From the NCBI RefSeq assembly GCF_000027145.1, contig NC_013891.1, positions 620,001 through 684,000 of the forward strand: a DNA stretch of 64,000 nucleotides, in the 5' to 3' direction. Positions 54,366 through 62,044 of this stretch are shown one piece after another (position 1 is the stretch's first letter; the number at the start of each line of letters is the position of its first letter). The stretch is from Listeria seeligeri serovar 1/2b str. SLCC3954. Lineage in GTDB: Bacteria > Bacillota > Bacilli > Lactobacillales > Listeriaceae. The translations under genes were made by a program, and so were the position numbers. Under the pieces are notes generated by a model. It was not told the DNA's origin. It searched no databases and saw only the letters and a program-made list of their open reading frames with translations.

Positions 54366-54550
54366 CTGAATAGAAGCGCCAGAACTGGTTGGATCGAAAT
54401 TACTTCCAAGGTGAAATTCCCAAGAAGTAAGCAATCAGTTGACGAGGAGGAGATTAATCGAAGTTTCGGCGGGAGTCTCCCGGCTGTGCATGCAGTCGTT
54501 AAGTCTTACTTACAAATCACTTGGGCGACCAGGTGGACAGAGTAGTAAAG
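54366..54550 (+). ncRNA. glmS self-cleaving ribozyme (riboswitch)
   Basis: The sequence shows the conserved glmS ribozyme elements: the cleavage-site region GAAGCGCCAGAACTGG, with predicted cleavage between A54375 and G54376, then GGTGAAATTCCCAAG, GTTGACGAGGAGG and GGCGGGAGTCTCCCGGCTG, ending near GGGCGACCAGGTGGAC. Glucosamine-6-phosphate acts as a cofactor for cleavage of the glmS mRNA, giving feedback control. It lies about 95 nt before the glmS start. Confidence 0.96.
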
Positions 54551-54645
54551 AAACATGCGTTACACCCTCCAAGGAAACCCAAAAAATGAAGAGGGCTTGA
54601 AATTGGATAAGTCTGCCCTCAAGTTGATTATTGGAGGAATTTATT

Positions 54646-56451
54646 ATGTGTGGAATCGTTGGATATATTGGAGAAAATAATGCAAAGAACATTTTACTAG
54701 AAGGACTTGAAAAATTAGAATATCGTGGCTATGATTCAGCCGGTATCGCTTTACAAAATAATGAAGTAGTCACAGTTGTTAAAGAAAAGGGCAGAATTGC
54801 GGACCTAGCAAGTTTGGTACCAACAGATGCATTTGGAACAACCGGAATTGGCCACACACGCTGGGCAACTCACGGTAAACCAAACCACGAAAACGCGCAT
54901 CCGCACCAAAGCAAAACAGCTCGTTTTACAATCGTTCATAATGGCGTCATCGAAAATTACACCTTGCTAAAAGAAGAATATTTAAAAGATCATACATTCA
55001 TCAGTGATACAGATACAGAGGTAATCGTTCAACTTATCGAACTCTTTGCGGAAAATCTTTCTACAAAAGAAGCATTTAAAAAAGCTTTATCGCTACTTCA
55101 CGGTTCGTATGCAATTTGCTTAATTGATCAAGCCGACAGCGAAACTCTTTACGCAGCAAAAAACAAAAGTCCGCTATTAATTGGAAAAGGGAATGGTTTC
55201 AATGTAATCGCTAGTGACGCAATGGCTGTTTTAAAACAAACCGATCAATTTGTAGAAATTATGGATAAAGAATTAGTAATTTTGACAAAAGATGCTTTCC
55301 GTCTTGAAACACTAGAAGGTGAAGAAGTAGTTCGCGAAAGCTATACTGCTGAACTTGACGCATCTGATATCGAAAAAGGCACATATCCGCACTACATGTT
55401 AAAAGAAATAGATGAACAACCAGCTGTTACTCGAAAAATCATCCAAGCTTACCAAAATGAAGCTGGTGAAATCAATGTAAACCAAACCATTATTGATGAA
55501 ATTTTAGCGTCTGATCGTATTCATATCATCGCCTGCGGAACGAGTTACCATGCGGGATTGGTTGGGAAAAATCTTATCGAAAAAATGGCTGAAATCCCAG
55601 TCGAAGTGCATGTTTCTAGTGAGTTCGGTTATAATTTACCATTAATGTCTAAAAAACCATTATTTATTTTTATCACCCAAAGTGGCGAAACTGCGGATAG
55701 CCGTCAATGCCTAGTGAAAGTTAAAGAACTTGGTTACCGGACTCTAACTTTGACGAACGTTCCTGGCTCTACACTTGACCGTGAAGCTGATCATTCGATG
55801 TATCTTTATGCAGGTCCAGAAATCGCAGTCGCTTCTACAAAAGCATATACAGCACAAATTTCTGTATTAGCTGTTTTAGCAGTATCGCTTGGACGTGCAA
55901 TTGGAAATGAAGAAGCTAAAAAAATCAATCTAGCAGCTGAACTTGGAATTGTAGCAAATGCAATGGAAGCAATGGTTTCGAGTAAAGAAGTTATCGAACA
56001 TATTGCTGGTGAATTCTTGGCAACTTCACGCAATGCCTTTTTCCTAGGTCGGAATATTGATTATTTCGTAGCGATGGAAGCCGCACTTAAATTAAAAGAA
56101 ATCTCTTATATTCAAGCGGAAGGTTTTGCGAGCGGAGAACTAAAACATGGAACAATCGCGCTTATTGAAGACGGTACGCCAGTTTTAGCACTTATCACGC
56201 AAGAATCAATCAACTGGAATATTCGTGGTAATGTGAATGAAGTTTTAGCTCGTGGTGCAAATACTTGTATCTTCGCAATGGAAAATGTGGCTCAACCAGG
56301 TGACCGCTTCTTAATTCCACAAGTACATCCACTGTTAACTCCACTAGCAAGCGTTATCCCGTGTCAATTGCTCGCTTATTATGCAGCACTTCACCGTGAT
56401 TGTGACGTGGATAAACCAAGAAACTTAGCGAAAAGTGTTACGGTAGAATAG
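54646..56451 (+). CDS. glmS: Glutamine-fructose-6-phosphate aminotransferase GlmS
   Basis: GlmS makes glucosamine-6-phosphate from fructose-6-phosphate and glutamine, the first step to UDP-GlcNAc for peptidoglycan and teichoic acid. The 601-residue product starts MCGIVGYIG with the nucleophile Cys directly after Met, which fixes the start at 54646 (GGAGG upstream). It has the glutaminase domain (to about 240) and two SIS sugar isomerase domains (CGTSYHAG and TQSGETADS), ending [12 protein letters not shown]. It is controlled by the upstream ribozyme and ends at a terminator. Confidence 0.98.
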   Translation: MCGIVGYIGENNAKNILLEGLEKLEYRGYDSAGIALQNNEVVTVVKEKGRIADLASLVPTDAFGTTGIGHTRWATHGKPNHENAHPHQSKTARFTIVHNGVIENYTLLKEEYLKDHTFISDTDTEVIVQLIELFAENLSTKEAFKKALSLLHGSYAICLIDQADSETLYAAKNKSPLLIGKGNGFNVIASDAMAVLKQTDQFVEIMDKELVILTKDAFRLETLEGEEVVRESYTAELDASDIEKGTYPHYMLKEIDEQPAVTRKIIQAYQNEAGEINVNQTIIDEILASDRIHIIACGTSYHAGLVGKNLIEKMAEIPVEVHVSSEFGYNLPLMSKKPLFIFITQSGETADSRQCLVKVKELGYRTLTLTNVPGSTLDREADHSMYLYAGPEIAVASTKAYTAQISVLAVLAVSLGRAIGNEEAKKINLAAELGIVANAMEAMVSSKEVIEHIAGEFLATSRNAFFLGRNIDYFVAMEAALKLKEISYIQAEGFASGELKHGTIALIEDGTPVLALITQESINWNIRGNVNEVLARGANTCIFAMENVAQPGDRFLIPQVHPLLTPLASVIPCQLLAYYAALHRDCDVDKPRNLAKSVTVE

Positions 56452-56458
56452 AGTTTAC

Positions 56459-56490
56459 AAGACCTTCTCCTATTTGGAGGGGGTCTTTTT
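56459..56490 (+). terminator. Terminator after glmS
   Basis: A 12-bp stem with two wobble pairs (AAGACCTTCTCC with GGAGGGGGTCTT), a 5-nt loop and a T run. Confidence 0.82.
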
Positions 56491-56508
56491 AAATGCCAAT
56501 CAATAAGT

Positions 56509-56536
56509 TTGCGCCACCCCCTTGTTTTGCTATAAA
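56509..56536 (+). promoter_or_regulatory. Promoter of the RibF-like gene
   Basis: TTGCGC (56509-56514), 16 nt and TATAAA (56531-56536), 28 nt before the start codon. Confidence 0.6.
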
Positions 56537-56563
56537 CTAGATAGGAATGGGGGAAGTAAGCCA

Positions 56564-57301
56564 ATGGAAGTATCACACGTAACGCTTGAACCAAATAAAG
56601 ATAGCCGCCCAGCAGTCTTAACAATCGGCAAATTTGATGGAGTACATATCGGTCACCAAAAGATTTTAAATACAGCATTATCACTAAAAAAATCAGATGA
56701 AATATTAACAGCTATCAGTTTCAGTCCGCATCCACTTTGGGCTTTAAAACAAATTGAGATATATCGTGAAATGTTAACACCACGCATGGAAAAAGAACGT
56801 TGGCTTGCACATTTCGGCGTAGATTACCTTATTGAAACAGCCTTCACACCAAGATATGCAGAAACAACACCAGAACAATTTGTAACAAATCATTTGAGCA
56901 ATTTAAACTTGTCTCATATTGTCGTTGGTTCTGAATTTAATTTTGGTAAAGGACGCGACTCTGATGTAGAATTGCTTCGGGACCTTTGTGCTCCCTATAA
57001 CATCGGTGTCACATCCGTCCCAGTTATCGAAACAAATCAAACAAAAATTAGCTCTACTAATATTCGTGCTTTTATTCGGCGTGGTCATTTTCAAGAAGCA
57101 GAAGAGTTACTTGGACATCCTTGGTATATTTCTGGAATGGTTGAGAATGGCGAAATGATAGATCTAGACGATTACGTACTCCCAGCAACGGGTGAATACC
57201 AAACCGACACGGGATTAATAAAGATTACAAACCGCCGGACGATTAAAGTAGATTTACCAAACGGACTCCATCAAATACATATAAATAATAAACTTTCCTA
57301 G
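56564..57301 (+). CDS. FAD synthetase, RibF paralogue without riboflavin kinase domain
   Basis: This 245-residue protein matches the N-terminal FMN adenylyltransferase half of RibF: TIGKFDGVHIGHQKIL (nucleotide-binding), FSPHP, IVVGSEFNFGKGRDSD and SSTNIRAFIRRG. Normal bifunctional RibF has about 310 residues. Here the C-terminal riboflavin kinase domain is reduced to about 60 residues and its PTAN motif is missing. The protein is therefore probably a monofunctional FAD synthetase; I recall such an enzyme being reported from L. monocytogenes. ATG 56564 fits GGGGGAAG. Confidence 0.85.
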   Translation: MEVSHVTLEPNKDSRPAVLTIGKFDGVHIGHQKILNTALSLKKSDEILTAISFSPHPLWALKQIEIYREMLTPRMEKERWLAHFGVDYLIETAFTPRYAETTPEQFVTNHLSNLNLSHIVVGSEFNFGKGRDSDVELLRDLCAPYNIGVTSVPVIETNQTKISSTNIRAFIRRGHFQEAEELLGHPWYISGMVENGEMIDLDDYVLPATGEYQTDTGLIKITNRRTIKVDLPNGLHQIHINNKLS

Positions 57302-57318
57302 AAATAGGGAAGTTTTTC

Positions 57319-57374
57319 TTTACATTTTTAAATTTTAGTAATATACTAATTTAGTAAATTACTAAAATTTAAAA
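57319..57374 (+). promoter_or_regulatory. Promoter embedded in a large palindromic operator
   Basis: TTTACA (57319-57324), 17 nt and TATACT (57342-57347) form a good promoter. The -10 lies inside a perfect 17-bp inverted repeat: TTTTAAATTTTAGTAAT (57326-57342) and ATTACTAAAATTTAAAA (57358-57374), with a 15-bp centre that is itself symmetric (TACTAA-T-TTAGTA, 57344-57356). Four TTAGTA/TACTAA half-sites result, centred on 57350. A dimeric repressor, perhaps two dimers, should bind; its identity is unknown. Confidence 0.85.
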
Positions 57375-57385
57375 GGAGAAATCTA

Positions 57386-57865
57386 ATGAAGATTCCAACT
57401 ACCTTAAAACATAAACCAGTTATTGTTGTTGAAAATTACGAAGAAGTGGACGGGAAGAATGCTTACGACTCCGATGCTAAAGGACTTTCACTTGGACTCG
57501 CACAATGGAATGATCGTGGCAAAGTAGATATCTCTGCAAAAGTTTGGCGTCATACCGGCGATAAATGGTCCAGACAGTCCGAGGAATTACCACTGCATCG
57601 CGTACTTGATCTGGCTATCCTAATTGCTAGAACAAAAGTACATTTTAAAGATGCCTACCGTTTACCTGATTTTTATGATAAAGAAAATCCAACACTTGAC
57701 CGAATTGGGATGCAAGGAGATGCAATGACCATTTCCGTTTGTGAAGAGAATGAATACATCAATGAAGATATTGCGCTATTTGAACAAGCATTAAAAAATG
57801 ATGACGAGCTTCTTAGTGAACGCCTCCGCACACTTAGCAAACTTTTACAAGAAGCCGGCTATTAA
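57386..57865 (+). CDS. DUF6530-type protein
   Basis: This 159-residue soluble protein resembles the DUF6530 family (HKPVIVVENYEEVDGKNAYDSDAKGLSLGLAQWNDRGKVDISAKVWRHTGDKWSRQSEELPLHRVLDLAILI). Function unknown. It is the first gene of a two-gene operon under the palindromic operator at 57326-57374; AAAGGAG lies 7 nt before the ATG. The next gene begins 14 nt later. Confidence 0.8.
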   Translation: MKIPTTLKHKPVIVVENYEEVDGKNAYDSDAKGLSLGLAQWNDRGKVDISAKVWRHTGDKWSRQSEELPLHRVLDLAILIARTKVHFKDAYRLPDFYDKENPTLDRIGMQGDAMTISVCEENEYINEDIALFEQALKNDDELLSERLRTLSKLLQEAGY

Positions 57866-57879
57866 GGACGTGAAATAAA

Positions 57880-58218
57880 TTGAACAAAAATAACCGCAAA
57901 GAACTTATTCGGGCATACAAAGAAAAAGCGCCTGACGCAGGAGTATATCGCTTCATCAGCCGAGAAAGCGGGAAGTTTCTCATTGATAACACCATGGATT
58001 TAAAAGGAATCGCAAACAAGCTAGCTTTCGGAGTGAAAATTGGCGCCGGAAATATGCTTCCCCCTGAAATGGCAAAAGAAGCAAAACAATACGGAATTGA
58101 AACAATTGATTTTGAAATACTAGAAAAAGTAGACATCAAGCCTGAAATGACAAAAGAAGATATTAAAGAAGAAAATGATGTCCTTTTGAGCTTATGGTTG
58201 GAACGAGAAGACATTTGA
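57880..58218 (+). CDS. Divergent GIY-YIG-fold protein
   Basis: This 112-residue protein has a region (AGVYRFISRESGKFLIDNTMDLKG, residues about 21-44) that resembles the GIY-YIG nuclease fold, with GVY for GIY and FLI for YIG; the usual catalytic Arg/Glu set is not evident. Small proteins of this sort are common in Bacillales and their role is unknown. It starts at TTG 57880 and ends at a terminator, in an operon with the DUF6530 gene. It may be catalytically inactive. Confidence 0.6.
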   Translation: MNKNNRKELIRAYKEKAPDAGVYRFISRESGKFLIDNTMDLKGIANKLAFGVKIGAGNMLPPEMAKEAKQYGIETIDFEILEKVDIKPEMTKEDIKEENDVLLSLWLEREDI

Positions 58219-58224
58219 CGTAAG

Positions 58225-58255
58225 AAAATACTATCTAATTCGATAGTATTTTTTG
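58225..58255 (+). terminator. Terminator after the GIY-YIG-like gene
   Basis: A perfect 11-bp stem (AAAATACTATC with GATAGTATTTT), a 6-nt loop and a T run. Confidence 0.88.
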
Positions 58256-58314
58256 TTATATAGGCAATTATTAGAAAAATACACAAAACATCTATTTTTC
58301 TGGAGTATGAATAA

Positions 58315-58323
58315 TGTTATAAT
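58315..58323 (+). promoter_or_regulatory. Extended -10 promoter of the DUF4064 gene
   Basis: TG-T-TATAAT ending at 58323 with a T-rich, weak -35 region. Confidence 0.6.
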
Positions 58324-58358
58324 GAAATTTGAATATTTTAAAAGGGAGGTTTAAAAAA

Positions 58359-58757
58359 ATGAATCCAAGAAAAACAGAATTTGTTTTGACTTTAATAGCA
58401 GGAATTACTGGTGTGATTGCAGGCTTTACAGGGATTATGGGCGGTGGACTTATGACTGCAGCACTTAGTTCTTCTGAATTGACTTCAGAAGCTGGTATAT
58501 ATGGTTCTGATGTAGACGCCATCGTTAGTGCTAGTGGGATAATGGTTGTTGTTGCTAGTTTTGCACTTATTATTGGAGTGGTATTATTTGTTTTTGCATT
58601 TCTAATTAAGAAAAATGCAAAAGTTTTCGGTATCTTAACGCTTATATTAGGCGTAGTCGGTTTCTTCTTAGTCGGTTTACTCTGGATTGTCCCAGGTATA
58701 CTTGCAATTATCGCAGGTATTATGTGCTTAGCAAGAAAAGTACCAGACTTTTATTAA
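58359..58757 (+). CDS. Small membrane protein, DUF4064 type
   Basis: This 132-residue protein has about three membrane helices (8-34, 60-88, 93-125) with Gly-rich stretches. It resembles the DUF4064 family (PRKTEFVLTLIAGITGVIAGFTGI). Function unknown. ATG 58359 has GGGAGG 8 nt upstream. It is monocistronic, with its own promoter and terminator. Confidence 0.78.
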   Translation: MNPRKTEFVLTLIAGITGVIAGFTGIMGGGLMTAALSSSELTSEAGIYGSDVDAIVSASGIMVVVASFALIIGVVLFVFAFLIKKNAKVFGILTLILGVVGFFLVGLLWIVPGILAIIAGIMCLARKVPDFY

Positions 58758-58778
58758 GCAATAAAACAAAGTAAAATG

Positions 58779-58813
58779 AAAAAACTGTGAGCCATTAAGC
58801 TTACAGTTTTTTT
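58779..58813 (+). terminator. Terminator after the DUF4064 gene
   Basis: A stem of about 13 bp (AAAAACTGTGAGC with GCTTACAGTTTTT, one wobble), a short loop and a T run. Confidence 0.85.
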
Positions 58814-58972
58814 AATTGTCCCAGATAGGAAAAAACTACTAATTAAACCGTCGAATAATAGTATGATGACTTTTTAGACACATTATTATGTCAGACTAGT
58901 ATTAGATTAGGAAAAAAATAAAAACTAAGTGATGTATTATAGATGGAGTAGAAACAAAGGAGTGAATGACTA

Positions 58973-61372
58973 ATGTGGAAAAAAGTAGGATTAGTAATAT
59001 TGAGTTTTTCATTATGTTTACCAACCGTTATAGCATCTGCTGAAGAACCGACTAAAACGCAAATGATAGTAAATGCAGAGAACTTTCCAGAAGGGAAGAC
59101 ATATGCCGAGTTTTTCCCAGATCAAAACTTAGCTATTAGAGTAGCTGCATTAAATGGAAAACAAACAACAGATATCGTCACGAAGACGGATTTAGATAGT
59201 ATTACTGAACTTGATGTTACTTCTGCAGGGATTAGTAGTATTTCTGGCCTTGAATATATGGAAAATCTAACAGGAATTGATTTTACTTATTGTAGTGTTA
59301 CGGATTTAACTCCATTAACAAATTTGACAAAATTAACTTATGTTGATTTTGACGGAAATAATAATATTGTAAATTTAGAGCCGTTAGCTGGTTTAACTAA
59401 TTTAGAAACATTAAATTTAGGTGCTTTTGACGGGAATAGCGTGGTTGATATAAGCCCGTTAGCTAATCTAACAAACTTAAAAGCGCTTGATTTAGAAGGA
59501 AATAATATTGTTGATGTTAGCCCGCTCAGTGGACTTACTAACCTAGAAAGTTTAGATATTTATAATAACGAAATTAGTGACATTAGTGCTTTAAGTTCAC
59601 TAACAAAGTTAAATTCACTTTTTATAGGTGCCAATACGATAAGCGATTTAACTCCTTTAACTTCCATGCAAAATTTGACAATACTGGAATCAAGGGGTAA
59701 TGGTTTAGTGAATAAAGACTTAGAGATAATCAACTCTTTATCAAGTTTAAAAACACTAAGAATGCAAGATAATGACATCACTGACTTATCTTTTTTCAAT
59801 ACGTGTTCTTCTACTAGTTTGAACATGGTGGATTTTGGTGGTAATCATATAAGTGATATTCGACCAATAATGACTTACAGAAACGGCCATCGAAATTTGT
59901 CTACTTATGATGTCACTTCACAAGTGATTACTTTACCTACCATTGAAACTAAAGAAAATGCTATTACGATAGAAAATAAGATTTTTGATATAAATGGCAG
60001 TTTGCTAGCACCTAAGTCAATCGATAATAAAGGGACTTATACAGCACCGAATGTGACTTGGGGTAACTTAACTGCTAATCCAAGTAAAGTTTCTTACACA
60101 TTTAATAATGGCGGAAGATTCTCTGGAACGGTAAATCAACCAATTAATTATTTGGCGCCTGAACTTACTTTTGATTCAGAGATAACGTATACCGTGAATA
60201 CACTGAAAGATGAAGCAACATTTTTGTCAGATGTTTCCGCTGAGACAGATGATAATGCAGAAATTGACTCAAATTTCGAAAGTAAGGTAAGAATGAATAC
60301 TGTTGGTGATTACAGTGTCTCTATTTGGAGTTCCAATACACATACAGATTCACAAGGAACAATAACCGTTCATGTTGTAGCAGCGCCAACATTACCGACC
60401 ATCACGGCGGACCCAGAAATAACGTATGATGAGGGAACTGTAAAAAACGAAGCGGAATTTTTAAATGATGTATCTGCTACAACTGAAGAAGATGCAACAA
60501 TAACAAGCGATTTTGACCAAGCTGTTAATTTAGACGTACCGGGAGATTATGAAGTAACGCTGACTTCAACAAATGCAGTGGGTTACGTAACAACGAAGGT
60601 TATTGTCCATGTGGTAGCCGTACCAGCTTTACCAACCATTACAGCGAATCCGGAAGTAACGTATGATGAGGAAACTGTAAAAACCGAAGCGGAATTTTTA
60701 AATGATGTATCTGCTACAACTGAAGAAGATGCAACAATAACAAGCGATTTTGACCAAGCTGTTAATTTAGATGTACCGGGAGATTATGAAGTAACGCTGA
60801 CTTCAACAAATGCAGTGGGTTACGTAACAACGAAGGTTATTGTCCATGTAGTAGCCGTACCAGCCTTACCAACCATCACAGCAGACAAAGAAATAACATA
60901 TGAAACAGGAACAGAGAAATCTGAAGCCCAATTTTTTAGTGATGTCTCTGCAAAAACGGAAGAAGATGCAGTGATAACAAGTGATTTTGATCAAGTAGTA
61001 AACTTGGACGTACCAGGTGATTATGAAGTGACACTTACTTCAACGAATGCCGCCGGATTAACATCAATGAAGGTCATTGTCCATGTAGTGGAAAACACCA
61101 CACCAGTTGATCCTAAAACACCAGATGACCCAAAAACACCAGCTAATCCCAAAAAACCGGTAGATCCTTTAGAACCAGTCAATCCAGTGGACACCAAGAA
61201 CCCAACATACTCTATAAATTCTGAGGGTTCCAAAACAACGAATAAAAAAGCTACTACTCAAGGTTCCGAAAAAACACTTCCGAAAACAGGTGATAGCTCC
61301 TCTTATTGGGTGTTGCTTGGATTATTATGTGTCGGCATCGCAGGTTTTACTTTGAATAAAAAACGTATTTAA
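58973..61372 (+). CDS. Internalin-like LRR protein with LPXTG anchor
   Basis: This 799-residue surface protein has a signal peptide (1-24), an internalin cap (YAEFFPDQNLAIRVAALNGK), about eight 22-residue LRRs (about 75-300; for example LTNLKALDLEGNNIVDVSPLSG), an inter-repeat Ig-like region, then four Ig-like repeats of about 80 residues (two nearly identical), a Pro-rich wall linker and the sorting signal LPKTGD with membrane helix and KKRI. It is likely anchored by sortase A; the ligand is unknown. The start has GGAG about 10 nt upstream. The gap before it (58814-58972) has only weak promoter candidates. Confidence 0.92.
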   Translation: MWKKVGLVILSFSLCLPTVIASAEEPTKTQMIVNAENFPEGKTYAEFFPDQNLAIRVAALNGKQTTDIVTKTDLDSITELDVTSAGISSISGLEYMENLTGIDFTYCSVTDLTPLTNLTKLTYVDFDGNNNIVNLEPLAGLTNLETLNLGAFDGNSVVDISPLANLTNLKALDLEGNNIVDVSPLSGLTNLESLDIYNNEISDISALSSLTKLNSLFIGANTISDLTPLTSMQNLTILESRGNGLVNKDLEIINSLSSLKTLRMQDNDITDLSFFNTCSSTSLNMVDFGGNHISDIRPIMTYRNGHRNLSTYDVTSQVITLPTIETKENAITIENKIFDINGSLLAPKSIDNKGTYTAPNVTWGNLTANPSKVSYTFNNGGRFSGTVNQPINYLAPELTFDSEITYTVNTLKDEATFLSDVSAETDDNAEIDSNFESKVRMNTVGDYSVSIWSSNTHTDSQGTITVHVVAAPTLPTITADPEITYDEGTVKNEAEFLNDVSATTEEDATITSDFDQAVNLDVPGDYEVTLTSTNAVGYVTTKVIVHVVAVPALPTITANPEVTYDEETVKTEAEFLNDVSATTEEDATITSDFDQAVNLDVPGDYEVTLTSTNAVGYVTTKVIVHVVAVPALPTITADKEITYETGTEKSEAQFFSDVSAKTEEDAVITSDFDQVVNLDVPGDYEVTLTSTNAAGLTSMKVIVHVVENTTPVDPKTPDDPKTPANPKKPVDPLEPVNPVDTKNPTYSINSEGSKTTNKKATTQGSEKTLPKTGDSSSYWVLLGLLCVGIAGFTLNKKRI
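60400..61090. repeat. Tandem repeats of about 237 bp encoding Ig-like domains
   Basis: Three units of 79 codons lie in tandem. The first two are almost identical at DNA level (GATGCAACAA at 60491 and 60728, 237 bp apart); the third is diverged. Confidence 0.85.
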
Positions 61373-61374
61373 TT

Positions 61375-61422
61375 AAAAAACAGAAATTCTCTCTACTTTT
61401 TAAAGAGAATTTCTGTTTTTTT
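61375..61422 (+). terminator. Terminator after the LRR gene
   Basis: A long stem (AAAAAACAGAAATTCTCT with AGAGAATTTCTGTTTTTT) with a loop of about 11 nt and a T run. Confidence 0.9.
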
Positions 61423-61436
61423 GTTTATATTTGCGA

Positions 61437-61850
61437 TTATTTATCATGTATCGCGGGGGTTTTAATGATTAACTTAAATGTTCCTTTGTCACTTAATGCG
61501 GTGATACTTCCTGTTTTAGGTCGGGTAAATAGTGTGTCCATTATTTTTTGATTCAGTTCGCTTGTGGCATTAGCTACTTCGAGTAAAAATAATCCGCTCT
61601 GTTGCTTCAACCATCGTGAAATAAAGCTATCATAAGATCCAGTGCAGCTTGTTTAGTATTGGCTAGATTCTTAGCTAATATCGGTAGGAGAACATCTTTT
61701 TCAAAAGGCAGACTCTATAGCGCAACTTGCAAATCGGTTCGAAAGCTGGTGCTAGCAATCTGAAGTTTTTTTTCTGTCGTTACAAGCCAAGCAGAAACAT
61801 CCGGACGTTCATTAAAGCCTAAATAAATAACTATTTTAAAACGGTTTTTT
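61437..61850 (-). pseudogene. Decayed gene of unknown family
   Basis: On the - strand, coding-like sequence continues across frames: a part reading FNERPDVSAWLVTTEKKLQ, an in-frame TAG at 61717-61715, then SLPFEKDVLLPILAKNL, a frame change near 61608, and QQSGLFLLEVANATSEL ending at a TAA at 61437. No start codon is preserved and the upstream frame is closed near 61850. I do not recognise the parent family. It fills most of the gap between the two LPXTG genes; 61851-62044 holds no other clear feature. Confidence 0.65.
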
Positions 61851-62044
61851 CAAATTTTATGGAGAAACTGTTTTTATTTGTCAAGCTTTTTTTGTAAAGC
61901 AAAGCATATATCTAGTTATATTTCCGGAGTTAGTTCACATGTTCTTCACAAAACGGAATAAAAAACTACTTAAAACCTACTGTTATTCGGCCGTAATATA
62001 GTATTATGAAAACACGAAATACAGAAATATCAGGAGGCAATCAA

